In this document: positions 1 through 8,554 of the stretch, in pieces | Layout of the letters: the number at the start of each line of letters is the position of its first letter | Position numbering within the stretch: the first letter of the stretch is position 1 | NCBI GenBank assembly: GCA_049116495.1 | Contig: JAGDYV010000069.1 | Location: 1-28,520, forward strand | DNA: 28,520 bases | Reading direction: 5' to 3' | From: CAJQQK01 sp049116495 | Lineage (GTDB): Bacteria; Pseudomonadota; Alphaproteobacteria; Rhizobiales; Hyphomicrobiaceae | The notes under the pieces: model-generated | The model's database searches: none | Told to the model about the DNA's origin: nothing | The model's input: the letters and a program-made list of their open reading frames with translations, nothing else | Translations under genes and position numbers: made by a program

Positions 1-451
1 CGAGATGGTTGGTCGGCTCATCCAGCAGGAGCACGTTCGGGGCCGGCGCCAACGTTGCAGCCAGGGCCGCGCGGCGCGCCTGGCCGCCGGAAATCTCGCC
101 CGGCTTTTCATCACCGGTGAGGCCGAGTTCGTTGAGCAGCAGGCGTGCCTTGTACGGATCCTCGCCTTCTGGAAAAGCATCCTCGGCGTAGTCGAGAACC
201 GTTTCGTAAGCCGACAGGTCGGGCTCTTGGCGCAGATACGCAATCTTGGCGCCGGGCTGCCTGAAAATCTCACCGTCGTCGGCCTCGACCATGCCGGCTG
301 CGATCTTGAGCAGGGTCGACTTGCCCGAGCCATTGCGCCCGACGAGCCCGATGCGGTCGCCAGGCAAGACCTGCAGCGCACAGCCCTCGAACAAGGGTGT
401 GCCACCAAACGTCAATTGAATGTCGGTCAGCGCAAGGATCGGCGGCGCCAT
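1..451 (-). CDS. ABC-F family ATP-binding protein (N-terminal part, runs off window)
   Basis: Only the first 150 residues are present. They form the start of an ABC ATPase: Walker A GRNGSGKST at residues 38-46, a signature motif SGGQARR, and Walker B LLLDEPTNHL at the window edge. The DEPTNHL ending and the absence of any membrane segment point to the ABC-F class (Uup/EttA type), soluble tandem ATPases that act on ribosomes or DNA rather than as transporters. The ATG at 451 is preceded by AAGGG at a usable distance and the protein starts directly with the first ABC strand, as expected. The second ABC domain and linker lie outside the window, so the subfamily (Uup or other) cannot be fixed. 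It is transcribed in the same direction as pdeM, 143 bases downstream of it. Confidence 0.9.
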   Translation of the reverse strand, partial: MAPPILALTDIQLTFGGTPLFEGCALQVLPGDRIGLVGRNGSGKSTLLKIAAGMVEADDGEIFRQPGAKIAYLRQEPDLSAYETVLDYAEDAFPEGEDPYKARLLLNELGLTGDEKPGEISGGQARRAALAATLAPAPNVLLLDEPTNHL

Positions 452-594
452 GATGTGTATCCCTTGAGGAGTGCCAAGGGAGGCGAGGTAGCATTTTCGC
501 GGGGGTGGCGCTACTGGCGCCGAATGACGACACGCATCAGGCAGGAATATTCCAGTACCTTATCGGACGTTTACGCCTGTGGCCCAAAACACCC

Positions 595-1317
595 TCAATC
601 CTCGCGCAGCAGCCGTGTCGCGACCGGGTAGAGGCCTTCGTGACCCATCATGCATACATTGAAACCGTCGCTGCCGAACACTGGTTCAAAGGCCATGTCG
701 AGCACGTTGAGGCCGCCCGTATAGGCGCCGAACGCGGGCAGCACCATGCGGCGTCCGTTGCCGATGAAGCATGGCCGACGCAGCGTATGACCATAAAGCG
801 AGATTTTCGCCGCCGGGTGCATGTGACCGGCGATCTCGTGTGTGACCGGGCCGGCCGCCGGCTCGTGACGCAATGTCAGGCCGCCGATTTCGAGCTCGTT
901 GAGGATGTGCCCTCCGATCGACGCCGGCAGCACAGGATCGTGGTTGCCGGTCACCCAATACCAGTCGCAGTCGTCCTGCAGGATTGCCAGAATTTCGCGA
1001 TCTTGCGGTTGCATCCGCGCCGGACCATCGCCGTCGTGAAAGCTGTCGCCGAGCGCGATGATGTTTTCCGCTTCATATTTGTCGATCGCCTCGGCAAGCG
1101 CGAGCAGCGTCGCGCGCGTGTCGTAAGGCGGCAACAGCTGGCCGCTGCGCGCGAAATGCGAGCCCTTTTCAAGATGCATATCGGCGATGATCAGCGCGTC
1201 TTCGCTTGGCCAGAACAAAGCGCCTGACCGATCCGCGATCATCGAGCGCCCGCTGACGGTCACGCGCTGCTCATTATAGTCGCGCAGATCAAACCGCTCA
1301 GGCTTCAGCTCAAGCAT
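595..1317 (-). CDS. pdeM: Ligase-associated DNA damage response phosphoesterase PdeM
   Basis: This 240-residue protein has the complete calcineurin-like metallophosphoesterase motif set: D46-M-H48, G90-D91, GNHD at 124-127, H151 and GHMH at 164-167. PdeM proteins are metal-dependent phosphoesterases found beside an Lhr-like helicase in bacterial ligase-associated repair clusters, and the neighbour immediately upstream is exactly such a helicase. The ATG at 1317 shares its A with the helicase stop (TAATG), so translation is probably coupled and the two proteins are made together. Length and motif spacing look intact. The substrate is inferred from the family (nucleic acid or nucleotide phosphodiesters); nothing in the sequence decides it. 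Confidence 0.92.
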   Translation of the reverse strand: MLELKPERFDLRDYNEQRVTVSGRSMIADRSGALFWPSEDALIIADMHLEKGSHFARSGQLLPPYDTRATLLALAEAIDKYEAENIIALGDSFHDGDGPARMQPQDREILAILQDDCDWYWVTGNHDPVLPASIGGHILNELEIGGLTLRHEPAAGPVTHEIAGHMHPAAKISLYGHTLRRPCFIGNGRRMVLPAFGAYTGGLNVLDMAFEPVFGSDGFNVCMMGHEGLYPVATRLLRED

Positions 1318-3872
1318 TAAATCTCTTCCAGCAAATCCACTGCATCGCGCATCAATTCATCGGCCGTATTGCCATGCACACGCTCGGCGCCAATCTCAAG
1401 TAATAGTGGCACCGCCAGCGGTGAAACGCGCTCCAGACTAGCATGCCTGATTCGGCCCCGGATCCGTTTCAAAAAGTCACCCAGCCGACGAATGTCAAGT
1501 AGTCCGGTCGCCGTATCCGCCCATGCAGCCTGCAAAAGGATGTGATCCGGGTCGTGTTGCCGCAGCACGTCATAGATGAGGTCCGATGAGGCGGTCATTT
1601 GCCGGCCGCTTTTTTCCTTGCCGGGATGGCGCCGTTCGATCAGCCCCGAGATGATCGCGCAAGCCCGGAACGTGCGCTTCATCAGGCTCGATTCACTCAG
1701 CCAGGCATCGAGGTCGTCACCGAGCATGTCTTCTTCGAACAGCTCGGCAAGGTCGATCAGGCCGTCGCGCAAACGACTGCCGATGTCGCGCCCGCACCAG
1801 ATCGCGATGCCGTAATCATTGGCGACAAAGCCGAGCGGCAACGCCCTGGCGCGCTGCAAACGCCGGGTCAGCAGCATGCCGAGCGTTTGATGGGCCAGAC
1901 GCCCCTCGAACGGATAAGCCACGAGATAATGCTTGTCGCGCCGGGGAAACGTCTCGACGAGCAGACCGCTACTGTCCGGCAGCAACGACTTTTCATCCTG
2001 AAGGCGCAGCCAGTCATACACGGGCGAAGGTAAATCCTGCCATCGGCTGCGATCCTCCAACATGGCCCGGACACGCACGGCGAGATGCGTCGAGAGCGGA
2101 AACTTGCCACCCGGATAGCTCGGGATCGCGGGATTGGAATCGGTCGTTCGGGTGACAAACGCTTCTGTTTCGAACATCCCTTCGAAGCGCAGGATCTGGC
2201 CGGAAAACACGAACGTGTCGCCAAACTTCAGTTCGCCAACGAAGTACTCGTCGAGTTCACCGAGGACCTTGCCGCCGCGGAAGGCCTGCTTGCGGCTTAC
2301 CCCGGACTTGCCGCGCGCGCGAACCAATCGAATTTTGATCTTCGGTGCTTCAACGATGGTGCCGGAGTTAAGTCGATGCTGCTGTGCCAGGCGTGGATGC
2401 GCAAGACGCCAGGCGCCGTTGTCCTGTTGCCGCAGCCGGGCATGGCGCTCGTAAGCACGAAGCGCGTAACCGCCGGTCGCGACGAAGTCGATGACGCGCT
2501 CGAACGTATCACGATCAAGCGTTGTGTACGGTGCTGCGGTGCGCACTTCGTCGAACAGCTCTTGCGCATGAAACGGGCTGCCACAGGCGGTCGCCATGAC
2601 GTGCTGGGCAAGTACATCGAGCGTGCCCGTGCGGTTGAGCACGGCGTCCTGGCTGCCGGCGCGGGCTGCTTCCAACGCCGCACGGCATTCAAGCACCTCA
2701 AAACGGTTGGACGGCACCAATAGCGCCTTCGACGGCTCATCGAGACGGTGGTTGGCACGGCCGATGCGTTGCAGCAGCCGGCTTGCGCCTTTCGGAGCAC
2801 CGACGTTGATGACGAGGTCGATGTCGCCCCAGTCGATGCCAAGGTCGAGCGTTGAGGTGGCAACGACCGCTTTCAGTTTGCCCGCTGCCATCGCTGCTTC
2901 AACCTTGCGGCGCTGGCCGGCATCGAGTGAGCCATGATGCAGCGCGATGGGCAGCGTATCCTCGTTGATCCGCCAGAGTTCGTGGAACAGCATTTCCGCC
3001 TGGCTGCGCGTATTGACGAACAGCAGCGACAGGCGATGCGCCTTGATGGCCTGATACATCGCGCCAACCGCATAGCGCGCGGTATGCCCGGACCAGGGCA
3101 GCGGGTCGTCGCCCTCGAGAATGATGATATCGGGCTCGACGCCACCACCGGTCTCAACCAGATCGGCAAGTACGAAATGACTCGATGGCGCATCCTGGCA
3201 GGCAAGATAGGCCCGCAGTTCGCTCGGCCGGGCCACCGTCGCCGACAGCCCTGTGACCCGCACGCCGGGCGCCAGCTTACGCAGCCGGGCAACATTGAGT
3301 GCAAGAAGATCACCGCGCTTTGAAGCGACCAATGCGTGCAACTCGTCGAGGATCACCGTCTTGAGCGTCGAGAACAGCCGCGGTGCATCTTCGTGCGCAA
3401 GCAGCAGCGCAATCTGCTCCGGTGTGGTCAGCAGGATGTTCGGCGGCTTGGTGCGCTGGCGCGCGCGTTTCGCGGTCGATGTATCGGCGCTTCGCGTCTC
3501 GATCGTGATGTCGAGATCCATTTCATCGACCGGTCCGGTCAGGTTGCGCGCGATATCGACGGCGAGGGCCTTGAGCGGTGAAATATAGAGCGTGTGCAGT
3601 TCCTGGCGATGACCGTCTTGCGCGCGCCAATCGTCAGATAGCAAATCGATGAGCGTTGGCAGAAAGCCCGCGAGCGTCTTGCCCGCTCCGGTTGGTGCGA
3701 TCAGCAGCGTGTCGCGATGCGCGCGCGCCTTCTCGAGCAGCGCCACCTGATGCGGGCGCGGCGACCAGCCACGCGCTTTGAACCATGTTGCGATCGGCGC
3801 AGGCAGCTGAGCAACCTTGGCCGGAGCACGGCGGCGTCTCGGTTTCGATTTGGCGGCCGCTTTGACAGGCAA
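1317..3872 (-). CDS. Ligase-associated DNA damage response DEXH-box helicase (Lhr-like)
   Basis: This is a superfamily 2 helicase of the Lhr type. Counting from the TTG at 3872 (851 residues), the motifs are Walker A APTGAGKT at 59-66, DELH at 176-179, SAT at 210-212, the second RecA domain with HHGSL and STLDLGIDWGDID, and motif VI QRIGRANHR at 368-376. A long Lhr-specific C-terminal region follows. In such clusters the helicase works with PdeM, an ATP-dependent ligase and a nuclease; only PdeM is present here. No ATG fits the start. A TTG at 3914 would add 14 residues but has no ribosome binding site, whereas the TTG at 3872 follows an AGAGGA about 10 bases upstream, and a TATACT box lies inside the longer version. 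The start is therefore uncertain between 3872 and 3914. Confidence 0.92.
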   Translation of the reverse strand: MPVKAAAKSKPRRRRAPAKVAQLPAPIATWFKARGWSPRPHQVALLEKARAHRDTLLIAPTGAGKTLAGFLPTLIDLLSDDWRAQDGHRQELHTLYISPLKALAVDIARNLTGPVDEMDLDITIETRSADTSTAKRARQRTKPPNILLTTPEQIALLLAHEDAPRLFSTLKTVILDELHALVASKRGDLLALNVARLRKLAPGVRVTGLSATVARPSELRAYLACQDAPSSHFVLADLVETGGGVEPDIIILEGDDPLPWSGHTARYAVGAMYQAIKAHRLSLLFVNTRSQAEMLFHELWRINEDTLPIALHHGSLDAGQRRKVEAAMAAGKLKAVVATSTLDLGIDWGDIDLVINVGAPKGASRLLQRIGRANHRLDEPSKALLVPSNRFEVLECRAALEAARAGSQDAVLNRTGTLDVLAQHVMATACGSPFHAQELFDEVRTAAPYTTLDRDTFERVIDFVATGGYALRAYERHARLRQQDNGAWRLAHPRLAQQHRLNSGTIVEAPKIKIRLVRARGKSGVSRKQAFRGGKVLGELDEYFVGELKFGDTFVFSGQILRFEGMFETEAFVTRTTDSNPAIPSYPGGKFPLSTHLAVRVRAMLEDRSRWQDLPSPVYDWLRLQDEKSLLPDSSGLLVETFPRRDKHYLVAYPFEGRLAHQTLGMLLTRRLQRARALPLGFVANDYGIAIWCGRDIGSRLRDGLIDLAELFEEDMLGDDLDAWLSESSLMKRTFRACAIISGLIERRHPGKEKSGRQMTASSDLIYDVLRQHDPDHILLQAAWADTATGLLDIRRLGDFLKRIRGRIRHASLERVSPLAVPLLLEIGAERVHGNTADELMRDAVDLLEEI

Positions 3873-3952
3873 TGCGCAACGATCCTCTGTTTGATGTCGA
3901 TCCGAAGTATACAAGGATCGACACTGAACACGACTGCTGCCCGGAGCGCACC

Positions 3953-5185
3953 ATGAAAGACCGTCTGCATTTTCTGTTTCTGAACGTTGGTCATTTCCTC
4001 GACCATCTGTTCATGCTGATCTTTGCAACGGTGGCTGCACTGGTGCTGATCAAGGAATGGAACCTCAGTTATGCGGAGCTTATTCCGTATGCGACGCCCG
4101 GGTTCATTGCGTTTGGTCTGTTCTCGTTGCCGTCGGGCTGGCTCGCGGACCGCTGGAGCCGCGAAGGCATGATGACGTTATTCTTCATCGGCGCCGGCAT
4201 CGGCGCGATTGCGACGGCTTTTGCCGCAACGCCCTTTCAAATTGGCATGGGCCTATTTGCGACCGGCATCTTTGCGTCGATCTATCACCCCGTCGGCATT
4301 GCCATGGTCGCGCGCGGTGGCAGCCGCATGGGCCGCGATCTGGCGATCAACGGTGTCTGGGGCAACCTTGGCGTCGGCGTCGCAGCGCTGCTCACCGGCT
4401 TCCTGATCGACCAGATGGGCTGGCGCGCCGCGTTCTGGATCCCGGGCGTCATATCGATCGCCATCGGGGTTTGCTATGGCGTGCACTTCCGCGACCGCAT
4501 TGGCATGAAGAACGCCGCAAGTGCGTCCCTTGCAACGCCGGCGACAGCGCGTACCGCGCCGGCCACTGAGGAAGCCGACGCCGAGTGGCGCGCGATGCTG
4601 ATCCGGATAACGGCAATCATCTTCTTCACGACGGCCATCTCGAGCATCATTTTCCAGGGCACGACTTTCAGCCTACCGAAAGTCTTTGAGGAACGCCTGG
4701 GCGGGATCAGTCAATCCGCCACGGCAATCGGCGGGCTGGCCTTCCTGGTGTTTGCCATCGCCTCGATGGCCCAGCTCGTGGTTGGCAATTTGCTTGACCG
4801 GCTCGGACCGCGTCCCGTGTTTATTGGCGTTGCCGTGATCCAGATCATCTTCTTCCTGGCGATGCCGGGCCTCACTGATTGGCCTGCGTTGATCGTCGCG
4901 CTTTGCTTCATGCTCGGCGCCTTCGGGCAAATTCCGATCAACGACTACATGATCGGCAAGATGGCAAAATCGGAGTTGCGCGCCTCGATCTATGGCACCC
5001 GCTATATCGTCAGCTTTGCTGTGCTGGCGGCGGTGCTGCCGTTGATCTCCTGGGTTCACAGGAACTGGGGATTCGACGTCTTATTCCACATTCTCGCGGC
5101 CAGCGCGTGCGCCATTCTGTTCGCCGTGCTGCTGTTGCCCAGTCGCCTGCCCGAGGCTCAACCTCAAGCTGTACCGGCCGAATAG
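3953..5185 (+). CDS. MFS transporter, Fsr (fosmidomycin-resistance)-like
   Basis: A 410-residue membrane protein with about twelve hydrophobic segments and a charged central loop around residues 180-220. The first half carries features of the Fsr-like branch of the major facilitator superfamily: an early HFLDHLF segment in the first helix, GWLADRWSR after helix 2, an IYHPVGIAMVA segment in helix 4 and NGVWGNLGVGVA in helix 5. Fsr-type proteins are proton-driven exporters of small molecules, but the substrate cannot be read from sequence. The ATG at 3953 is chosen because GGAG ends six bases before it and because it begins with a short charged stretch leading into helix 1; an upstream in-frame ATG at 3872 would add 27 unlikely residues overlapping the helicase promoter. 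It is divergent from the helicase and stands alone. Confidence 0.88.
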   Translation: MKDRLHFLFLNVGHFLDHLFMLIFATVAALVLIKEWNLSYAELIPYATPGFIAFGLFSLPSGWLADRWSREGMMTLFFIGAGIGAIATAFAATPFQIGMGLFATGIFASIYHPVGIAMVARGGSRMGRDLAINGVWGNLGVGVAALLTGFLIDQMGWRAAFWIPGVISIAIGVCYGVHFRDRIGMKNAASASLATPATARTAPATEEADAEWRAMLIRITAIIFFTTAISSIIFQGTTFSLPKVFEERLGGISQSATAIGGLAFLVFAIASMAQLVVGNLLDRLGPRPVFIGVAVIQIIFFLAMPGLTDWPALIVALCFMLGAFGQIPINDYMIGKMAKSELRASIYGTRYIVSFAVLAAVLPLISWVHRNWGFDVLFHILAASACAILFAVLLLPSRLPEAQPQAVPAE

Positions 5186-5216
5186 ACTATTGATGCAATA
5201 TTGCATCTAGACTATT
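5183..5216. repeat. 16-bp perfect palindrome bracketed by 9-bp direct repeats
   Basis: TAGACTATT at 5183-5191 and again at 5208-5216 exactly brackets a perfect palindrome GATGCAATATTGCATC at 5192-5207. The first repeat begins with the TAG stop codon of the MFS gene. A 9-bp direct repeat abutting an inverted repeat is what an imprecisely excised 9-bp-duplicating transposon would leave; it could equally be an operator or a weak terminator. No T-tract follows. Confidence 0.75.
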
Positions 5217-5588
5217 TGTGATCTCGTTATAGTCACGGTGTGCAATTCTGCAGGTTGCAGGAAGGCTTACCGGAAAAAATGGCCTTCATCATCGCACCAC
5301 ACTGTGTTTTTTGACATATTACAGTGGGTTGTCACGAAAGTGAAATATCACCGGCGAGGCTATACCGTCGGCTCTCGCAGCCCTATTGGGTGATTTGTAA
5401 CGCGTGCCGTTTACAGCGCTGAACAAGCTGGAGTGCGCATGCGCGTGGTTGTAAGCGCAGATCATTGTGCTTCGGATCACGTTTAGGCAGACGCTATTTG
5501 CGCGGCGCACGCTTCAGTTTTCTGCAGGGTCTCGAAATATCGTCGTGCGCTGTCGGCGACCAGTTGAGTTAGTATCGGAAACGTACGT
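5217..5588. other. Intergenic region, no supported gene
   Basis: This 372-base stretch between the MFS gene and the DUF262 gene is visibly richer in A and T than its surroundings and has stops in all frames at short intervals. It holds an isolated TTGACA at 5311-5316, without a convincing -10 box at the right distance, and a loose inverted repeat CACTGT/ACAGTG at 5300-5326. No RNA gene was recognised. Confidence 0.5.
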
Positions 5589-7280
5589 ATGCCGGATGAT
5601 ACCCCGGTCCTAGGACCGCCAAAAGATGGCCTTTCGGTTGCGTTCCTCACCGTCGAAGAGCTCTACGCCGGACCTTACACGTTCAATTTGCCGTGGTATC
5701 AGCGCGCCTATGCTTGGTCGGATGACCTTGCGCTGCGCCTGTTGAACGACATCATCCAGGCCAACGAAGAACACCACCAACGGTATTTTATCGGCCACGT
5801 CCTGCTCGCCCGCCAAATCGGCCAAGACCGTCACGTGCTGGTTGATGGCCAACAGCGCGCCGTTACCCTGATGATCCTGTTCGCGCTGCTGCGTGACAAG
5901 CTGCGCGGCACCGAATGGGCGACACGCCTGACGCCGCTGCTTGATGCGAGCGCGCGGCCGGGAGATGGGCAGCGGCAATACCGGCTCACGCCGCAACCTG
6001 CCGTTCAAAAGTTCTTTCGTGACTACATCCAATCACCGGATGCGCTGGCGCGTCCGGCCGATGAATTCGCACTCTCCGAAGTCGAAGGCAACATACTGCG
6101 CAATCGCGTCCAGCTCGGTGAGCGCCTCGACGCGTATCAGGTCGAGCAAGGCAATCTTGCCGGCCTCGCGGAATTCCTGCTGACGCGCTGCCTCCTCGTT
6201 CTGGAAGTCATTGACGGTGAGTCGGAGAACGAAGCCTGGAAAATGCTTCAGACCGAAGAAAACACTGGTCTTCCTTTCCACGACAGCGCCCGCGCCAAGG
6301 TATCGCTGATCAGCGCCATGCAGGCGAGCGAGCGCGAAGCCGCCGGCAAACTTTGGGAGAAATGCCAGGCAAAACTCGGTGATGACGGCATGCAGCAACT
6401 CATCACGCATATCCGCGACCTCGCCTACAGCAAGCGTTCGTTGGAACCTGTCGAAAAAAACATCATCACCCGCTTCGGCCTCAATGAACGCGGGCTCCAA
6501 TTTATGCGTGCGCAGCTGGTGCCAAACGCCGAGCGGCTAACGGCGCTGCGTCAGCATCAAGTCGGTACAACCGAGCTGCGACCGCAGATTTCCCGATTTT
6601 TGCGCCACATGGAGTTCGCCGGTCATGTCTACTGGTGTCCGGCCGCGATGCGTTGGCTCGAATGCTATGGCGGCAGCCATCGCGACAGCGTCGCCTTCTT
6701 CCGCCTGCTTGCACGCAAGGTTTGGCTCCTGCGGATCGCGGGCGCGGACCAGGTTGAGCATGAGCGGCGCTTCATCGGGCTATCCAACGAGATCAAGCTT
6801 GGCCATGCGCCAGCCGACATGAGCGAGCTCGATGTGCCAGCGAAATTGCAGCGAAAGGCGCGCGAAAACCTGTTGAGCCGGACGTTCTATGACAAGCGTT
6901 ATAGCCGGCCGGTGCTGCGCTACCTCAGCGATCTCCTTGGGGCAGATCCCGGTGAGATCAGTGGCGATCTCGTCACCATCGAGCACGTCCTGCCGCGCAA
7001 CCCCGGCGAACGGTCGAATTGGGCGAAAGTTTTCGGCAACGTCAAATCGATCAGCGACTACGCGCACCGCATCGGCAATCTCGCGCTGCTTTCGTTCAAG
7101 GACAACCAACTGGTCGGCAACCGGGAGTATATCGACAAGCGGGAGGTGCTGCAGAACTCCGGCTTTGTGTTGTCGCAGGATGCCGCCACGGTCGATCAGT
7201 GGACACCGGAACTGGTTATCGACCGCAGCGAACGCCTCGTGCGCCACATGTTCGAGCACTGGGAACTGGACAACGAATAA
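5589..7280 (+). CDS. DUF262/DUF1524 protein, single-chain GmrSD-like putative type IV restriction nuclease
   Basis: A 563-residue protein with both halves of a GmrSD-like enzyme. The N-terminal DUF262 (ParB/Srx-fold) domain shows YQRAYAW at 37-43, FIGHVLLA near 68-74 and VDGQQR at 85-90, the conserved nucleotide-binding signature. The C-terminal DUF1524 HNH-type nuclease domain shows IEHVLPRN (H466) and the downstream RIGNLALL with N497 and a later N/K-rich segment. Characterised GmrSD and related DUF262 proteins cut phage DNA with modified bases; whether this one does is inference. The ATG at 5589 has GGAA eight bases upstream. It is a lone gene between an MFS transporter and a phosphoesterase-like gene, without modification or toxin partners, behind an AT-richer leader, which would suit a recently acquired defence gene. 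Confidence 0.88.
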   Translation: MPDDTPVLGPPKDGLSVAFLTVEELYAGPYTFNLPWYQRAYAWSDDLALRLLNDIIQANEEHHQRYFIGHVLLARQIGQDRHVLVDGQQRAVTLMILFALLRDKLRGTEWATRLTPLLDASARPGDGQRQYRLTPQPAVQKFFRDYIQSPDALARPADEFALSEVEGNILRNRVQLGERLDAYQVEQGNLAGLAEFLLTRCLLVLEVIDGESENEAWKMLQTEENTGLPFHDSARAKVSLISAMQASEREAAGKLWEKCQAKLGDDGMQQLITHIRDLAYSKRSLEPVEKNIITRFGLNERGLQFMRAQLVPNAERLTALRQHQVGTTELRPQISRFLRHMEFAGHVYWCPAAMRWLECYGGSHRDSVAFFRLLARKVWLLRIAGADQVEHERRFIGLSNEIKLGHAPADMSELDVPAKLQRKARENLLSRTFYDKRYSRPVLRYLSDLLGADPGEISGDLVTIEHVLPRNPGERSNWAKVFGNVKSISDYAHRIGNLALLSFKDNQLVGNREYIDKREVLQNSGFVLSQDAATVDQWTPELVIDRSERLVRHMFEHWELDNE

Positions 7281-7419
7281 CGCAATCGATGTGGCGCTGG
7301 CGAAATGTTGATGCAGCGTTATGCGCTGACCACTCGACATGCGCAGATGGCCGCGCCACAACGTGCCGGTCGTCGTCTGCGGGCGATGGCATGGCACCCT
7401 TCCCGGCAGGCATGTGAAC

Positions 7420-8268
7420 ATGATCGATGACAACGCGCCGCTGCTCGTTTTTGGCGGCCCCTACTCAAACTTGCAGGCGACCGCCGCGATGCAGGCCAAA
7501 GCCCGGCACCTCGGCGTGCCGGACGGCAATGTCATCTGTACCGGCGATGTTGTTGCCTATGCCGCAGCGCCTGAAGAAACCGCGCAGCTCATCTGCGACT
7601 GGGGCATCCGAGTGGTTGCCGGCAATTGCGAAGAACAGCTCGCAGATGGTGCGGCGGACTGCGGTTGCGGGTTCGAAGCCGGCTCCGTGTGCGATCGGCT
7701 ATCGCGCGGTTGGTACCCGTACGCGCTTAGCCAGACCAGCACAAAGACGCGGGCCTGGATGGCCGGGCTGCCGAGCCGGCTCGATATCAACTACGGAGGT
7801 GCGTCGATCTGCGTGCTGCATGGCGGCGCGGCGCAAAACAATCGCTTTCTGTTTGCCTCCGAGCGCGCGCGCCTTGAGGCTGAGTTTGCCGCCGCTTCGC
7901 ATGACGGTGGCTGTGACATCGTCCTTGCTGGCCATGCCGGGATCCCGTTTGTTGCGCCGTTGGCCGCCGGCTACTGGGTCAATGCCGGCGTTATCGGCAT
8001 GCCGGCCAACGATGGCACACCAGACGGCTGGTATGCACTGCTGGACCTGAGCGATGGCGACATGCATGTCAGCCTGCATCGCCTTGCCTACGATCATATT
8101 ACAGCCGCGGCCGCCATGCGGCGCGCCGGGCATGCCGACGGTTATGCTCGAACGATGATCACCGGCATCTGGCCAAGCCACGACGTACTTCCCGACACCG
8201 AACGCCGCGCGACCGGCCAACCGCTACCGGGTGTTGTGGAGCAAATCTGCTATGTCGCGGCGGCATGA
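7420..8268 (+). CDS. Metallophosphoesterase-fold protein with altered metal-site motifs
   Basis: A 282-residue protein that aligns to the PPP-like/YfcE-like metallophosphoesterases by motif order, but several usual ligands are replaced. The first motif, normally D-x-H-G-N-L, reads GGPYSNL (residues 12-18), so both Asp and His are missing. The second, GDVVAYAAAPEE (42-53), is intact at G-D. The third, normally GNH, is GNC (68-70). LHGG (132-135) is present, and the last, normally GHTH, is GHAG (170-173). A cluster of cysteines (70, 81, 83, 91) follows motif three. I believe this variant recurs in alphaproteobacteria, so it may be a subfamily with another chemistry or a pseudoenzyme rather than a decayed gene. 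The ATG at 7420 has GGCAGG nine bases upstream; a longer reading from 7339 is possible but has no matching site. Confidence 0.75.
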   Translation: MIDDNAPLLVFGGPYSNLQATAAMQAKARHLGVPDGNVICTGDVVAYAAAPEETAQLICDWGIRVVAGNCEEQLADGAADCGCGFEAGSVCDRLSRGWYPYALSQTSTKTRAWMAGLPSRLDINYGGASICVLHGGAAQNNRFLFASERARLEAEFAAASHDGGCDIVLAGHAGIPFVAPLAAGYWVNAGVIGMPANDGTPDGWYALLDLSDGDMHVSLHRLAYDHITAAAAMRRAGHADGYARTMITGIWPSHDVLPDTERRATGQPLPGVVEQICYVAAA

Positions 8269-8554
8269 ACGCAGCGATTTTCGGCAGGTTTCGACGCCAA
8301 ATGCTTAAATCCACTGTGATTGCAACCCCGGGCCTGCCCCCCAAATCATCGCGTCCCAAAACAGAACAAAGTGAATAAACTGTTAAATTTCAATTAGATC
8401 GAGTTTTAGGGGTGGCAAAATTAATCATTTTTTCGGGCCTTCAATTATTCGCTTTCCGAAGCCGATATTGTAGTATGGTAACACTAGTCCGAATTTAGCT
8501 TGCCAGCGTTTGGTTCGAACCCTCGAACGGAACAGTCACTGGCGGGAGTTTGTT

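Noticed and set aside
5483..5600. Minus-strand open stretch reading QLVADSARRYFETLQKTE, which looks like a protein C-terminus
   Set aside because: It has no start codon, overlaps the beginning of the DUF262 gene and I cannot link it to a family; chance or a very old remnant are equally likely.
7291..7359. GTGGCGC/GCGCCAC inverted repeat after the DUF262 gene
   Set aside because: Seven-base arms 55 bases apart are expected by chance in GC-rich DNA.
7339..7419. N-terminal extension of the phosphoesterase-like protein from an ATG at 7339
   Set aside because: The extra residues are Arg/Trp-rich and lack a ribosome binding site, whereas ATG 7420 has one and starts at the first core strand.
8472..8482. 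ATGGTAAC shared by the leaders of the OmpA-family gene and the DnaJ-like gene (near 21930)
   Set aside because: Only eight bases match, without shared flanks or spacing; not enough for a common promoter element.
8505..8530. GGTTCGAACC, resembling the T-arm of a tRNA
   Set aside because: The flanking bases do not form a 5-bp T-stem and no anticodon or acceptor stem can be drawn upstream; it is a short palindrome in a leader region.
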